Translations under genes and position numbers: made by a program
The notes under the pieces: generated by a model
Seen by the model: only the letters and a program-made list of their open reading frames with translations
The model's database searches: none
Told to the model about the DNA's origin: nothing
Assembly (NCBI RefSeq): GCF_900113955.1
Contig: NZ_FORH01000001.1
Coordinates: 488,395-552,394, forward strand
Origin: Celeribacter neptunius
GTDB taxonomy: Bacteria > Pseudomonadota > Alphaproteobacteria > Rhodobacterales > Rhodobacteraceae
Direction: 5' to 3'
Length of the DNA: 64,000 nucleotides
Shown here: positions 54,803-64,000 of the stretch, piece after piece
How the letters are laid out: each line of letters begins with the position of its first letter
Numbering within the stretch: the stretch's first letter is position 1

Positions 54803-55309
54803 ATGGCCGAGATCAAAGATCCTGAGAACACCATCATCATCACGCTCGAGAATGGCGAGGTCGTGATCGAACTTCTGCCCGATATCGCGCCGAAACATTG
54901 CGAGCGCATGAAAGAGTTGGCGCGTTCGGGCGCCTATGACGGCGTGGTGTTCCACCGCGTGATCGACGGTTTCATGGCGCAGACGGGCGACGTGAAATTC
55001 GGCAATCAGAACAAGGATTTCGAACTGCGCCGTGCGGGCACGGGCGGTTCCGATCTGGACGATCTGCCGGCCGAATTCTCCGGTATTCCGCACGATCGCG
55101 GCACCATCGGTGCGGCGCGGGCGCAAAACCCGAATTCCGCTAATTCGCAATTCTTCATCAACTTCTCGGACAACCATTTCCTCAATCGCCAGTACACGGT
55201 CTATGGCCGGGTGATCGAGGGCATGGAAGCGGTCGACAAGATCACCCGCGGTGAGCCGCCGATGGTTCCGGATGCGATGATTTCGGTAAAGGTGGCCGCC
55301 GATGTTTAA
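54803..55309 (+). CDS. Cytoplasmic peptidyl-prolyl isomerase, cyclophilin type
   Basis: A 168-residue cyclophilin without a signal peptide. Conserved parts: YDGVVFHRVIDGFMAQTGD, GTIGAARAQNPNSANSQFFINFSDNHFLNRQYTVYGRV. It speeds proline cis-trans isomerisation in the cytoplasm (PpiB-like). A GAGGAGG site precedes the ATG. It overlaps the next cyclophilin gene by 8 nt (ATGTTTAA), so the two are translationally coupled. Confidence 0.94.
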   Translation: MAEIKDPENTIIITLENGEVVIELLPDIAPKHCERMKELARSGAYDGVVFHRVIDGFMAQTGDVKFGNQNKDFELRRAGTGGSDLDDLPAEFSGIPHDRGTIGAARAQNPNSANSQFFINFSDNHFLNRQYTVYGRVIEGMEAVDKITRGEPPMVPDAMISVKVAADV

Positions 55310-55871
55310 GCCCGTCGCTCTGATCGCCGCTCTGGCCGCCACGACGGTCGCCTTGCCGGCCTTTGCCACCGGTCTCGATATCGAGGTCAAAGGCGAAGCC
55401 AATGGCATGGTCCATATCGATCTGTTCGAAGATGTCGCCCCCGGCCATGTTGATCAGATCACCAAGCTCGCTTCCGAGGGCGCCTATGACAATGTTGTCT
55501 TTCACCGGGTAATCGACGGGTTCATGGCCCAGACCGGGGACGTGCAATATGGCAAGATGGGCGCCGAGGGCTTCTCCATGCAGATGGCCGGCCGCGGCGG
55601 GTCGCAATATCCGGATCTCAAAGCCGAATTCTCCGACATGTCCTTTGACGAGGGTGTCGTCGGCATGGCCCGGAGCCAGAGCCCGGACAGCGCCAATGCG
55701 CAGTTCTTCATCATGTTCGCGCCTGCGCCGCATCTCAACGGCCAGTACACGGTCGTGGGCAAGGTGACCAAGGGCATGGACGTGGTGCATGCGATCAAGA
55801 AAGGCACCGGCCCGAACGGTGCGGTGATCGGCCAGCCCGACGTGATGGTGGCGGTCAAGGTCACCGACTGA
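55302..55871 (+). CDS. Periplasmic peptidyl-prolyl isomerase, cyclophilin type
   Basis: A 189-residue cyclophilin with a signal peptide (LIAALAATTVALPAFA, cleavage likely after AFA). The domain parallels its neighbour: YDNVVFHRVIDGFMAQTGD, SPDSANAQFFIMFAPAPHLNGQYTVVGKV. It is expected to act in the periplasm (PpiA-like). The pair probably arose by tandem duplication, with targeting added to one copy. A strong terminator follows. Confidence 0.94.
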   Translation: MFKPVALIAALAATTVALPAFATGLDIEVKGEANGMVHIDLFEDVAPGHVDQITKLASEGAYDNVVFHRVIDGFMAQTGDVQYGKMGAEGFSMQMAGRGGSQYPDLKAEFSDMSFDEGVVGMARSQSPDSANAQFFIMFAPAPHLNGQYTVVGKVTKGMDVVHAIKKGTGPNGAVIGQPDVMVAVKVTD

Positions 55872-55893
55872 GCCGGGGCTCGTTCTCAAGCAC

Positions 55894-55920
55894 AAAGGGC
55901 GCTTTCGGGCGCCCTTTTTC
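55894..55920 (+). terminator. Intrinsic terminator after the cyclophilin pair
   Basis: Stem AAAGGGCGC / GCGCCCTTT with a TTTCGG loop and a following T-run. Confidence 0.88.
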
Positions 55921-55968
55921 GTGTCTGCCTGCCTTGCGATGTCGCTCCGATGAGATTGGAAATTGGGA

Positions 55969-56862
55969 TCAGAAGTCGAGGCGCAGCGCCGCACCGGCGA
56001 GCCCGTCGCCGCCATCCGCGCCGCCGCTGTAGCCCGCCGAGAGATCGAGAGAGGCGCTGCCTCTGAGATAGACATTGGCGCCCAGAAGCGCGACCCCGTC
56101 CTCGGGCGCTTCGAACGGCACGGAGACCAGTTCGGTGAGCGCGATCCGGTCGTTCAGAGGATGGCGATAGGCCATTTCCACCGCGCCCGGTGCATCATTG
56201 GCCTCGTTGTAGAACAGCGATCCGGTGAAAGTGCCGGGGCCGAGCGCGACGCTGCCTTGAAGCTTGGCATTGGCCGCGCGCCCGTCGCCCTCGACCAGCT
56301 CCACGGCGCTTTCGAGCCGCCAATTGTTCAGCGCCCAGCTGCCGCCGGCGCTCAGCACCGTGACATCGTAATCCTCGACGTAATGCAGCGAGACCGCCAT
56401 CTCCGCCCCGCCATAGGACAGGCCGTAGGGCAGGTAGTCGTTTTTGGTCAGCGTGCCATCGGTCAGGCGGCTGAAGCCGGTGGCGCTGCGGCTGAGCGCC
56501 TCGGGGAGGAGCACATCCGAGATCTGTGGTCGGGCAAAAAGATCAAAGGCCGGGCGTGGATTGCCGAGCGCGATGCGATTGCCATCTGAGAGGCTGTAGG
56601 TCAGCGCGGCATAGGTCTCGTGATCGCGGCCGACCGTGCCGAAGCCGCCAAAGCTGAGCCCGAGCCCGTCGCCGGTGGTGGCCCAGCTGGTGTCGCCGCC
56701 GAGCCAGAATTCCTCGTCCTGGCCCGAGGCCGCGCCCAGCCCGATCCAGCCGGTCTTTTCGAACACAGGCTCGGCGCGCAGCGGGGCGGCGAGGCTCAGG
56801 GCCAAAAGGCCCGTGGCGAGGCTCAAAGAAGAGAGGCAAAGGCGTGATGTAATCTCGGGCAT
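55969..56862 (-). CDS. Outer-membrane beta-barrel protein
   Basis: About 297 residues with a signal peptide (LSLATGLLALSLAAPLRA). The mature protein is made of alternating strands (YAALTYSLSDGNRIALGN, GGAEMAVSLHYVEDYDVTVLSAGGSWALNNWRLESAVELVEG) and ends LAGAALRLDF with a terminal Phe, the barrel-assembly signal. It resembles Rhodobacteraceae porin-like proteins; the solute is unknown. ATG 56862 is chosen because it starts the signal peptide; ATG 56910 lacks a ribosome site. Confidence 0.7.
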   Translation of the reverse strand: MPEITSRLCLSSLSLATGLLALSLAAPLRAEPVFEKTGWIGLGAASGQDEEFWLGGDTSWATTGDGLGLSFGGFGTVGRDHETYAALTYSLSDGNRIALGNPRPAFDLFARPQISDVLLPEALSRSATGFSRLTDGTLTKNDYLPYGLSYGGAEMAVSLHYVEDYDVTVLSAGGSWALNNWRLESAVELVEGDGRAANAKLQGSVALGPGTFTGSLFYNEANDAPGAVEMAYRHPLNDRIALTELVSVPFEAPEDGVALLGANVYLRGSASLDLSAGYSGGADGGDGLAGAALRLDF

Positions 56863-56927
56863 GATGAAACAACTATGCCGCGACTCGTCGGAAAATCCCA
56901 TTGCAATCATAAGGCTAGACGATCACA

Positions 56928-56959
56928 AAACCGCGCGCGGATCGCTCCGCACGCGGTTT
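56928..56959 (-). terminator. Intrinsic terminator of tyrS
   Basis: Stem AAACCGCG..GCGGA / TCCGC..CGCGGTTT with a TCGC loop and a TTTT run on the minus strand. Confidence 0.8.
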
Positions 56960-56981
56960 CTACAGTTTTCAGGAGCTCTGG

Positions 56982-58238
56982 TCAGTCTTTCAGCACCACG
57001 AGCGCATGGCGTTTCTTGCCCGCCGAGAGCTTCATCGGCTCTGCCAGCATCTCTGCGGTGACCATCAGGCCCGCGTCCTTGTGATCCGCGTCGTTCACCT
57101 TGGCACCGCCCTCGGCAAACAGGCGTTTGGCGGCTTTGCCGCTGTCAGAGAGGCCGGATTTCACGAAAAGCTGCACGATGGAGATGCCGTCGCCAAGCTC
57201 GGCGGCGCTGAATTCCACGGTCGGCAGGTCGTCGCCCATGCCGCCTTTCTCGAACACCTCACGCGCGGTGGCCTCCGCCGCCTGTGCCGCCTCTTCACCG
57301 TGCAGGAGCTTGGTGACTTCATTGGCGAGGATGATCTTGGCTTCGTTGATCTCGGAACCTTCGAGCGCGCCGAGGCGGTCGCATTCCTCGACCGGCAGCT
57401 CGGTGTAGAGCTTCAAAAACCGTCCCGTGTCAGCATCCGTGGTGTTGCGCCAGAATTGCCAGAACTCATAGGGCGAGAGCATATCGGCATTGAGCCAGAT
57501 CGCGCCCTGTTGCGATTTGCCCATCTTCTTGCCGTCCGAGGTGGTCAGCAGCGGCGAGGTCAGGCCATAGATCTCATTGTCCAAAACGCGACGCGTCAGG
57601 TCGATACCGTTGACGATATTGCCCCATTGATCGGAGCCGCCCATCTGCAATAGGCAGCCGTAGCGGCGGTTCAGTTCCAGGAAATCATAGGCCTGAAGGA
57701 TCATGTAGTTGAATTCGAGAAAGCTCAGCGATTGCTCACGATCCAGACGCGATTTCACGCTCTCGAAGCTGAGCATCCGGTTGACCGAGAAATGCCGTCC
57801 GATGTCGCGCAGGAAATCGAGGTAGTTCAGCTCATCGAGCCATTCGGCATTGTTGAGCATCAGCGCCTTGTTCGGCGCCTCGCTGTCATAGTCGATATAG
57901 GCGGCGAAGACCTTTTTGATCCCGGCGATATTGTCGTCGATCTGCGCGGGCGTCAGCAGCGGGCGCTCATCGGCGCGGAAAGACGGATCGCCCACTTTTG
58001 TGGTGCCGCCGCCCATGAGGGTGATCGGCTGATGCCCGGTCTTTTGCAACCAGCGCAGCATCATGATCTGGATGAGCGAGCCGACATGCAGCGATTTGGC
58101 TGTCGCGTCAAAGCCGATATAGGCCGGAACCACCCCTTTGCTCAGGGCTTCGTCCAAGCCCTGATAATCGGTGCAATCCGCGAGGAAGCCACGTTCGATC
58201 ATCACAGCCATGAAGTCTGATTTGGGATGGTAGGTCAT
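56982..58238 (-). CDS. tyrS: Tyrosyl-tRNA synthetase
   Basis: A 418-residue class I synthetase. The HIGH-like motif is in [16 protein letters not shown] and the KMSKS-like motif is KKMGKSQQG. Tyrosine-binding parts include [25 protein letters not shown]. The C-terminal S4 RNA-binding domain ([27 protein letters not shown]) is present. The frame is open far upstream, but the real start is ATG 58238, since translation before it is out of family. It is divergent from anmK by 72 bp. Confidence 0.97.
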   Translation of the reverse strand: MTYHPKSDFMAVMIERGFLADCTDYQGLDEALSKGVVPAYIGFDATAKSLHVGSLIQIMMLRWLQKTGHQPITLMGGGTTKVGDPSFRADERPLLTPAQIDDNIAGIKKVFAAYIDYDSEAPNKALMLNNAEWLDELNYLDFLRDIGRHFSVNRMLSFESVKSRLDREQSLSFLEFNYMILQAYDFLELNRRYGCLLQMGGSDQWGNIVNGIDLTRRVLDNEIYGLTSPLLTTSDGKKMGKSQQGAIWLNADMLSPYEFWQFWRNTTDADTGRFLKLYTELPVEECDRLGALEGSEINEAKIILANEVTKLLHGEEAAQAAEATAREVFEKGGMGDDLPTVEFSAAELGDGISIVQLFVKSGLSDSGKAAKRLFAEGGAKVNDADHKDAGLMVTAEMLAEPMKLSAGKKRHALVVLKD

Positions 58239-58310
58239 TGCTCTCTTTATCCGTTCCAAGCTTTGGTGCGGCCTGATATATCGGGGCAAAGACCAAAGGG
58301 AAAGAGTGTG

Positions 58311-59447
58311 ATGGGTGGGAAAGCTCTGAAAGAGCCGATCTGGGTCGCGGGCTGCATGTCCGGGACCTCGCTGGACGGGGTCGATGTGGCACTTTTGAAG
58401 ACCGACGGCGTGGCGATTGTCGGTTTCGGTGAGAGCGCCTTCCGGCCCTACAGCGAGGCGGAACAGGCGATGTTTCGCGCCGAGCTCGGCAGCTGGCAGG
58501 CCTCGGAGCCGCTCACCGAACTGATCGAGACCGCCCATTCGCAGGCGCTTTCCCAGCTTGAACCGCCGCAAGACGCGCCGGAGCGAGGTATCGCCCTGAT
58601 CGGGTTTCACGGCCAGACTTTGAACCACGCGCCCGACGAGGGTCGGACCTATCAGGCCGGGGATGGCGCGGTTCTGGCCGCGGTCATGGGGCTGCCGGTG
58701 ATCTGGGATTTCCGCTCCTCCGATGTCGAGATGGGCGGGCAGGGGGCACCATTGGCGCCTTTCTACCATCATGCTTTGGCGCGCTATGTCGGGGCAGAGG
58801 CGCCGGTGGTGTTTCTCAACCTGGGCGGTGTCGGCAATCTGACCTGGGTCAATCCAAAGGTTGCGGATCCGGCCGCGCCCGGCGCCTGTCTCGCCTTTGA
58901 CACCGGGCCGGCCAATGCGCCGGTGAACGATCTGATGCGGGCGCGTCTTGGCCAGAGCTATGACAAGGATGGCGCGCTGGCGGCGCAGGGCAGGCCGGAT
59001 ATGGAGATCGTGGCACGGGGGCTGGAGCATGCGTATTTCTACAAAATGCCGCCGAAATCCTTGGATCGGAACGATTTTCACGGCGTGCTCGAGGCGGTCG
59101 CGCCGCTCTCGGATGCTGATGCCGCCGCCACGCTCACCGCTTTCGCCGCCGCCTGCGTCGCCCGCGCCATGGATCATTGTCCGTCCCCGCCCGCGGCGCT
59201 CTATGTCACCGGTGGCGGGCGCCACAATCCGGTCTTGATGGCGATGATTGCCGCCGGGGTCGATTGCGAGGTGCTGCCGGTGGAAGAGATCGGGCTCGAT
59301 GGCGATATGCTGGAGGCCCAGGCCTTTGCTTATCTTGCCGCCCGGGTGCGGGCCGGGCTGCCGACCTCGGCGCCCTCGACCACCGGGGTGCGTGCGGCGA
59401 TCGGCGGTGGCCGGCTGTCGCGACCCGAGGTCTCCTCAAAAGCCTGA
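58311..59447 (+). CDS. anmK: Anhydro-N-acetylmuramic acid kinase
   Basis: A 378-residue sugar kinase of the AnmK family: [16 protein letters not shown] at the start, [46 protein letters not shown] and [10 protein letters not shown] near the end. It converts anhydro-MurNAc released by lytic transglycosylases to MurNAc-6-phosphate, so it recycles cell-wall sugars. ATG 58311 has a weak AAAGAG site; GTG 58308 is possible. Confidence 0.96.
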   Translation: MGGKALKEPIWVAGCMSGTSLDGVDVALLKTDGVAIVGFGESAFRPYSEAEQAMFRAELGSWQASEPLTELIETAHSQALSQLEPPQDAPERGIALIGFHGQTLNHAPDEGRTYQAGDGAVLAAVMGLPVIWDFRSSDVEMGGQGAPLAPFYHHALARYVGAEAPVVFLNLGGVGNLTWVNPKVADPAAPGACLAFDTGPANAPVNDLMRARLGQSYDKDGALAAQGRPDMEIVARGLEHAYFYKMPPKSLDRNDFHGVLEAVAPLSDADAAATLTAFAAACVARAMDHCPSPPAALYVTGGGRHNPVLMAMIAAGVDCEVLPVEEIGLDGDMLEAQAFAYLAARVRAGLPTSAPSTTGVRAAIGGGRLSRPEVSSKA

Positions 59448-59450
59448 AAA

Positions 59451-59478
59451 CCCCTGCCGCAAGGCAGGGGCCGTTTCG
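59451..59478 (+). terminator. Intrinsic terminator after anmK
   Basis: Stem CCCCTGCC / GGCAGGGG with a GCAA loop, followed by CCGTTT. It lies between convergent genes. Confidence 0.7.
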
Positions 59479-59497
59479 TGGTCCCGGGTTGGGTCTA

Positions 59498-60010
59498 TCA
59501 GGCGGCTTCCGCCTCGGGGGCCTTGCCGACCAGCAGACCCGCCGCTTTTTCGGAGACGAACCCGAAGAGCGTGCCGAGGATGAGCGAGATCAGCACCAGG
59601 GCCGTGGCCTGAACGGAGGCTGCGAGATCGCCGATCGCCACGCCCGACAGAAGCGCGAATGCGGCGGTGGCGGCATAGCCATAGACCGCCGCGGGGATGG
59701 TGGCCAATGCCGGGATATGCGCGCCCAAAACCAGCGCCACGACCGAGACACCGACGATGATAGAGGTGACGGCGACGGAGCCGCCCACGGTGGCGACGAC
59801 AAACAGCGCGATTGTGGCCACTACGGCGCCCCAGGCATGGTTCACGGCGCATTTGCCGATCGAGGCGGTGCCGCCGCCGGTGTGGTAAAAGGCGCCCCAG
59901 CCGATGAACAGCGCCCAGACCTGTAGGCCGAGCCCGGTGCCGAGGCAGAGATAGGTGGCGACGCTGGCCAGCGCGCCAATGGATATGGCCAATGCCGTGA
60001 TCAGATTCAT
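59498..60010 (-). CDS. DUF1097-like membrane protein
   Basis: A 170-residue protein with about five membrane helices. The motif VWALFIGWGAFYHTGGG followed by NHAWGAVVATIAL fits the DUF1097 family, inner-membrane proteins of unknown function. The C-terminus is acidic (GKAPEAEAA). It appears monocistronic. It is convergent with anmK. Confidence 0.75.
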   Translation of the reverse strand: MNLITALAISIGALASVATYLCLGTGLGLQVWALFIGWGAFYHTGGGTASIGKCAVNHAWGAVVATIALFVVATVGGSVAVTSIIVGVSVVALVLGAHIPALATIPAAVYGYAATAAFALLSGVAIGDLAASVQATALVLISLILGTLFGFVSEKAAGLLVGKAPEAEAA

Positions 60011-60599
60011 TTGGTGTCCTCCCGTTGGATCTTGCGCGTGGTTTTTGATTTTGCGCGAGGGAGAGCCTAGGCGCGGTGCGCCTCCGGTCCCAATTGGACC
60101 TAGGTGGGGCGGGTCTTACGACCGATCCGACCCCGGAACATTGGCGCCGGGACATTGCCCCCCGGAACAGTGGAGCCGGTCGCAGGGTAGGAGACAGGTT
60201 TGGAAACTGCGGGCCACAGGCAGCCGCGCCGCCAAACCGGAAAATCCACGCGCGCACAGCGTAGCTGGGCGCGGAGGGATGATCTCGGAAGATTGTTCGG
60301 GAAATGTGCGGAAACTGGAGCTGGCGGTCCGACCGATCTGAGCGGATCCCCCCCAATCCGATCTGACTCGCCAGCAGATACGCAACTGGTACCAAAGGTG
60401 CAGACAACATGTCACGCGCACCGACACTCGTTAGCTTACGTAAGGGTAACCGAATGTCAGATCGACGCCAGTGCGGAAAACCTTACCATTTGGTCGGCAT
60501 TGCTGCGAAATTTAGGGTAATTTGATATATTTATGCTCAATTGTTGCGCAATACGTTCCAATTGCAACCTTCGGGCGCGGGGAATTCGACTCGGATTCC
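60011..60599. other. 589-bp stretch without a gene
   Basis: It contains three imperfect tandem copies of a unit of about 20 nt (CCGGAACATTGGCG, CCGGGACATTGCCC, CCGGAACAGTGGAG) at about 60133-60180, a perfect palindrome CTTACGTAAG around 60435, and an AT-rich patch near 60510-60560. No open frame looks real on either strand. Confidence 0.5.
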
Positions 60600-61043
60600 T
60601 CAGGGAAACGGCTGTTTCGGCAGCTCGGGCAAGGTTTCGCATGACGCCGCCGTGGTTATGGCGAAGCGGTCTTGTCCCGAGCGGATACGTTCGAAGGTGG
60701 CAAGACAGATTTCATCGCCCTCGGCAAAGAGCAGTATCGGCTTGGCGTAGAGCAGACGAACCTTTGTCCCGTCGGCCAATTCGGCGGTGATGGAAAACCG
60801 GGGGCCGTGTTCCGTGCCGAGCTGGGTCGCGATGGCGAGCACCCGGGCGCGCTGATAGCCGGTGAGACGTTCCGGATCGCGGATCGAGCGCAACAACAGG
60901 CCGATGAAGAGGCCACAGACGAGGGTAACGGGGATCAGAGTGCTCAGCGCCCGGCGCCAGGAGAGCCCGCCGGGGGGCAGGTCGAGCCACAGGGCGATCT
61001 TGTCCCAGAGGCTCAGGTTCGGAGGGCGCGGCGCCCTAGCCAT
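60600..61043 (-). CDS. Single-pass membrane protein of unknown function
   Basis: About 147 residues: a basic N-terminus, one membrane helix (TLIPVTLVCGLFIGLLL), and a beta-rich domain (TAELADGTKVRLLYAKPILLFAEGDEICLATFERIRSGQDRF) that resembles small OB- or SH3-like folds. I do not recognise the family. ATG 61043 overlaps the cupin gene stop by 8 nt, so the genes are coupled (GNAT, cupin, this gene). Confidence 0.65.
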   Translation of the reverse strand: MARAPRPPNLSLWDKIALWLDLPPGGLSWRRALSTLIPVTLVCGLFIGLLLRSIRDPERLTGYQRARVLAIATQLGTEHGPRFSITAELADGTKVRLLYAKPILLFAEGDEICLATFERIRSGQDRFAITTAASCETLPELPKQPFP

Positions 61044-61485
61044 CGGCCCTTCGCGGAATGTCAAACCCCGGTGCCGCCAGGTCGAAGCCCTCGAAGCGGA
61101 AGCCGGGCGAGACGGTGCAGCCGACCAGCGTCCAGTCGCCGGTGGTGCGCGCGGCCTGCCAATGGCCGGTCGGGACGAGGCGCTGTGGCGCTTCGCCAGC
61201 CGTCAGGTCCGGTCCGAGGATCAGATCCTGCGCCGGGCCCGTGTCCGTCGCCGAGACCGAGAGCACCAGAGGTGCGCCGGCGTAGTAATGCCAGATCTCG
61301 GCGGCATCGACCCGGTGCCAATGGCTGGTTTCTCCCGCTTTCAACAGGAAATAGATACAGGTGCCGGCAGGGCGGGCGTCGCCCTGCCGCGTACCAGAGG
61401 TCTCGGCCACCCAGGTCTGACGGTAATGCCCGCCTTCGGGATGCGGGGTGAGGCCGAGTTTGGCGATGATCTCGTCGGCGGTCAT
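61036..61485 (-). CDS. Cupin_5 (DUF985) protein
   Basis: About 149 residues: LTPHPEGGHYRQTWV, TCIYFLLKAGETSHWHRVDAAEIWHYYAGAPLVLSV and HWQAARTTGDWTLVGCTVSPGFRFEGFDL. The HWH and HYY residues line the cupin pocket. The family is related to RmlC-like folds and its natural reaction is unclear. ATG 61485 has GAGGG upstream; ATG 61500 is possible. It sits in a three-gene operon between a GNAT gene and a membrane protein gene. Confidence 0.9.
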   Translation of the reverse strand: MTADEIIAKLGLTPHPEGGHYRQTWVAETSGTRQGDARPAGTCIYFLLKAGETSHWHRVDAAEIWHYYAGAPLVLSVSATDTGPAQDLILGPDLTAGEAPQRLVPTGHWQAARTTGDWTLVGCTVSPGFRFEGFDLAAPGFDIPRRADG

Positions 61486-61496
61486 GGGAGAGGCCC

Positions 61497-62126
61497 TCAA
61501 ATCAGCGGGATATGGGAGGCGGCGCTTTCCGGAATTGGCCCGCCGTTCATCCGCGGATCGTCCATCACCTCGATGGCGCGGCCATAGGGTTTGAACCCAG
61601 ACCGGATGTAGAAGCCCACCGCCTGCGGGCTGTCGAGCGTGCAGGTGTGGACAAAAAGCCGTTTGATCTGACGTGCAAAGGCCAGATCGAGCGCCTGTTC
61701 CATCAGCCAGCGTCCGGTGCCGCCGCCGATGAGGTCCTTGTGCAGGCCGAAAAACGCCAGTTCGGTGTTGTCGGGATCGCGGAAGTCAAGTTCCAGGAGC
61801 CCGAGGTCCTGTCCGTCCTTGTGGACCGAATAGATCGCTACATTGGGATCGGTGAGAATGGCCGAGAGCCTCTCATCCGCCATGTAAAGCCGCGAAAACC
61901 AAAGCCAATCTTCACCGACACGGCGATAGAGCGCGCGATACCAGTCGAGCGTGGGCGCCTCATGGTGGACCAATGCCAAGCCGGGCCGCTCCGGCGCAGG
62001 CCGCGGCGCCGGACGTTCGAACATTTCGAGATAAGTGACAATGGCGGCGAGCTTGCCGGAGGGCAGATCGTGGATGCCATCTTCGAGAGGGCTGGGGAGG
62101 GGGGCGGCGAGAGGCGTGTTGGTCAT
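61497..62126 (-). CDS. GNAT-family N-acetyltransferase
   Basis: A 209-residue protein. The acetyl-CoA site is LIGGGTGRWLMEQALDLAF, preceded by GLLELDFRDPDNTELAFFGL and followed by LFVHTCTLDSPQAVGFYIRSGFKPYGR, a full GNAT fold. The substrate is unknown. The frame is open far upstream on the minus strand, but ATG 62126 (MTNTPLAAPLPSPLEDG) is the reasonable start. It is the first gene of a three-gene operon. Confidence 0.88.
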   Translation of the reverse strand: MTNTPLAAPLPSPLEDGIHDLPSGKLAAIVTYLEMFERPAPRPAPERPGLALVHHEAPTLDWYRALYRRVGEDWLWFSRLYMADERLSAILTDPNVAIYSVHKDGQDLGLLELDFRDPDNTELAFFGLHKDLIGGGTGRWLMEQALDLAFARQIKRLFVHTCTLDSPQAVGFYIRSGFKPYGRAIEVMDDPRMNGGPIPESAASHIPLI

Positions 62127-62243
62127 GGTCGGAAGGTGACCCAGCCACATTGGATTTGCAAGCTGTCCGGATCGTGATGCGCAGAGAATTTTTCTTGTGG
62201 TACAAAGTCTCGAACGCACGGAAAACGCAGACAGGACAGATAT

Positions 62244-62795
62244 ATGACCAGCCCAGCACATTCGGTGGCTTTCGCTCTTGCGCTCGCCCTTGTTCCCCAG
62301 ATGACCCTGGCCCAATCGGACCCGCATATGCATGGCGCGAATGGTCATGATGAGGTCAACATGCCGGGCCTGCGGGGACGGGATGCGACGGTGCAGGAAA
62401 GCGCCGAGATGGAGGTGATGTTCAAGAACTTCCCCACCTTGTCGCGCGAGGTCGAAAACCTGCCCGATGGCATCCGCACCGTGACACGGTCCTCCGACCC
62501 CGATGTGATGGACGCGCTCGTAAGCCATGTGGTCGGCATGACAGCCCGGGTGGACGAGGGCCGCGACCCGGAGGTGATCATCCAGTCCCCGACACTCGAC
62601 ATCTTTTTTGAGCGCACCGGCGCGATTGAGACCGAGATCGAGGTGACGGAAGAGGGGATTGTCGTCGTGCAGACCTCGGACGACCCGGAGATCGTCGCCG
62701 CGCTCCACACCCATGCCGCGGAGGTCTCCGACATGGCCGCGCGCGGGATGGTGTCGGTGCATGAGCGGATGATGGGACCGGCGAACGGGGGGTGA
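62244..62795 (+). CDS. Periplasmic His/Met-containing protein of unknown function
   Basis: A 183-residue protein with a signal peptide (VAFALALALVPQMTLAQ). The mature start is His/Met-rich (DPHMHGANGHDEVNMPG), a possible metal site. Two similar halves can be seen: DGIRTVTRSSDPDVMDALVSHVVGMTARVDEG and EGIVVVQTSDDPEIVAALHTHAAEVSDMAARG. Each has a His after a DPxxxxALxxH pattern, suggesting a duplicated fold that may bind heme or metal. I do not recognise a named family. Confidence 0.65.
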   Translation: MTSPAHSVAFALALALVPQMTLAQSDPHMHGANGHDEVNMPGLRGRDATVQESAEMEVMFKNFPTLSREVENLPDGIRTVTRSSDPDVMDALVSHVVGMTARVDEGRDPEVIIQSPTLDIFFERTGAIETEIEVTEEGIVVVQTSDDPEIVAALHTHAAEVSDMAARGMVSVHERMMGPANGG

Positions 62796-62943
62796 TGGCC
62801 CCGCCACACGTTGCGGACCGGAGGCGAAGGTGTCGCCTAGTCGGGGGAACCGGCACAGTCGCGAAGCGGGTGCGCGAAAGCGACGGCGGGGAGAAGCAAC
62901 AGCGGGATCAGATAAAATTGCGCAGGTGTATCGGTCCTAAACA

Positions 62944-62973
62944 AAAAAGCCCCACCAAAATGGCGGGGCTTTT
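62944..62973 (-). terminator. Intrinsic terminator of the eno operon
   Basis: Stem AAAAGCCCC / GGGGCTTTT with an ACCAAAATGGC loop, directly past the stop of the small membrane protein gene on the minus strand. Confidence 0.85.
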
Positions 62974-62975
62974 AC

Positions 62976-63230
62976 TCAATTATCCAGCCCGGAAGGGCCA
63001 TCAAAGTCTGCATCGCCGTTCTCGTCTCCGTCGGAAGTGTCTTCGCCTTCGTCCAGAAGACGATTTACATCGCGGGTCTCGATGGTGGATGCAAAAATGC
63101 CCGCCGCTGCCAGTGTCAGGACGACATAGACCATTTTGTCGGTCAGATAGGCCGCGACGTAGGATGGGATAAGGATCACCGCCGCTTTCAGAAAAGCTGT
63201 TCTGAGATTTGGGGTGATCCTCGAGGTCAT
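62976..63230 (-). CDS. Small membrane protein downstream of eno
   Basis: An 84-residue protein with two hydrophobic segments (TAFLKAAVILIPSYVAAYL and MVYVVLTLAAAGIFAST) and a very acidic C-terminus (EGEDTSDGDENGDADFD). No family recognised. It begins one base after the eno stop and shares its terminator, so it is translationally coupled to enolase expression. Confidence 0.65.
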   Translation of the reverse strand: MTSRITPNLRTAFLKAAVILIPSYVAAYLTDKMVYVVLTLAAAGIFASTIETRDVNRLLDEGEDTSDGDENGDADFDGPSGLDN

Positions 63231-63231
63231 C

Positions 63232-64000
<769 letters not shown>

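Noticed and set aside
58239-59225. N-terminal extension of the tyrS frame upstream of 58238
   Set aside because: The extension overlaps anmK on the other strand and does not resemble any synthetase domain; family length fits ATG 58238.
62127-62807. N-terminal extension of the GNAT frame
   Set aside because: It lies opposite the periplasmic protein gene and is not conserved-looking; ATG 62126 gives a normal GNAT.

Overview
This window is GC-rich bacterial chromosome, most likely from a Rhodobacteraceae (Roseobacter-group) alphaproteobacterium. The evidence is a Rhodobacter-type gene transfer agent (GTA) cluster ending next to cysE, a pyruvate dehydrogenase operon whose E1-beta and E2 both carry an N-terminal lipoyl domain, a bL9 with a long acidic tail, and many family-typical small proteins. 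I see no rRNA, tRNA, CRISPR array or intact insertion sequence. The genes are mostly core metabolism and cell-envelope functions, with a few accessory islands.

Layout. 0-4.2 kb: the 5' part of a LuxR-like regulator that runs off the left edge, a LuxR-type helix-turn-helix fused to an alpha/beta hydrolase, and a lipoprotein/Slam pair (a type XI secretion module). 4.4-9.6 kb: a tight four-gene operon of a CoA ligase, a fused 2-oxoacid dehydrogenase E1, an E2 and a dedicated acyl carrier protein, without an E3. 9.6-13 kb: a gene-poor stretch, a DUF4345 membrane protein and a frameshifted NmrA-type reductase divergent from an AraC regulator. 13-20 kb: trigger factor, aquaporin, envelope lipoproteins, a DUF2975/Xre pair and rpsF-rpsR-rplI. 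20-28.7 kb: a pilin-like protein and a fatty-acid block (fabD, fabG, acpP, fabF) with mltG, a PilZ protein and a transporter.

28.9-43.3 kb: a potassium-channel-like protein, the GTA cluster and cysE. The GTA is visibly broken. The first half of the major capsid gene (g5) is joined in frame to nearly all of the tape-measure gene (g11), so the capsid C-terminus and g6-g10 are missing. A foreign-looking membrane gene also sits backwards between terminase and portal. The other GTA genes (g1-g4, g12-g15 and a DUF2793 gene) are full length, which suggests a recent deletion.

43.4-64 kb: an AhpD-like protein, small DUF1127-like genes, the canonical pdhA-pdhB-pdhC operon, a secreted RTX-like/SGNH hydrolase with an internal duplication, a lytic transglycosylase-like lipoprotein, ftsB, class I aldolase, pgk, two overlapping cyclophilins, an outer-membrane protein, tyrS, anmK, small envelope proteins and the 3' part of eno. 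Central carbon metabolism is strongly represented (pdhABC, fba, pgk, eno). Candidate operators are visible upstream of pdhA and fba.

The least explained signals are the GTA capsid/tape-measure chimera, a structured intergenic repeat present twice (28.7 and 52.0 kb) whose copies differ by a paired change inside a hairpin, the Slam/lipoprotein pair with a lux-box-like palindrome, and the ACP-containing dehydrogenase operon.
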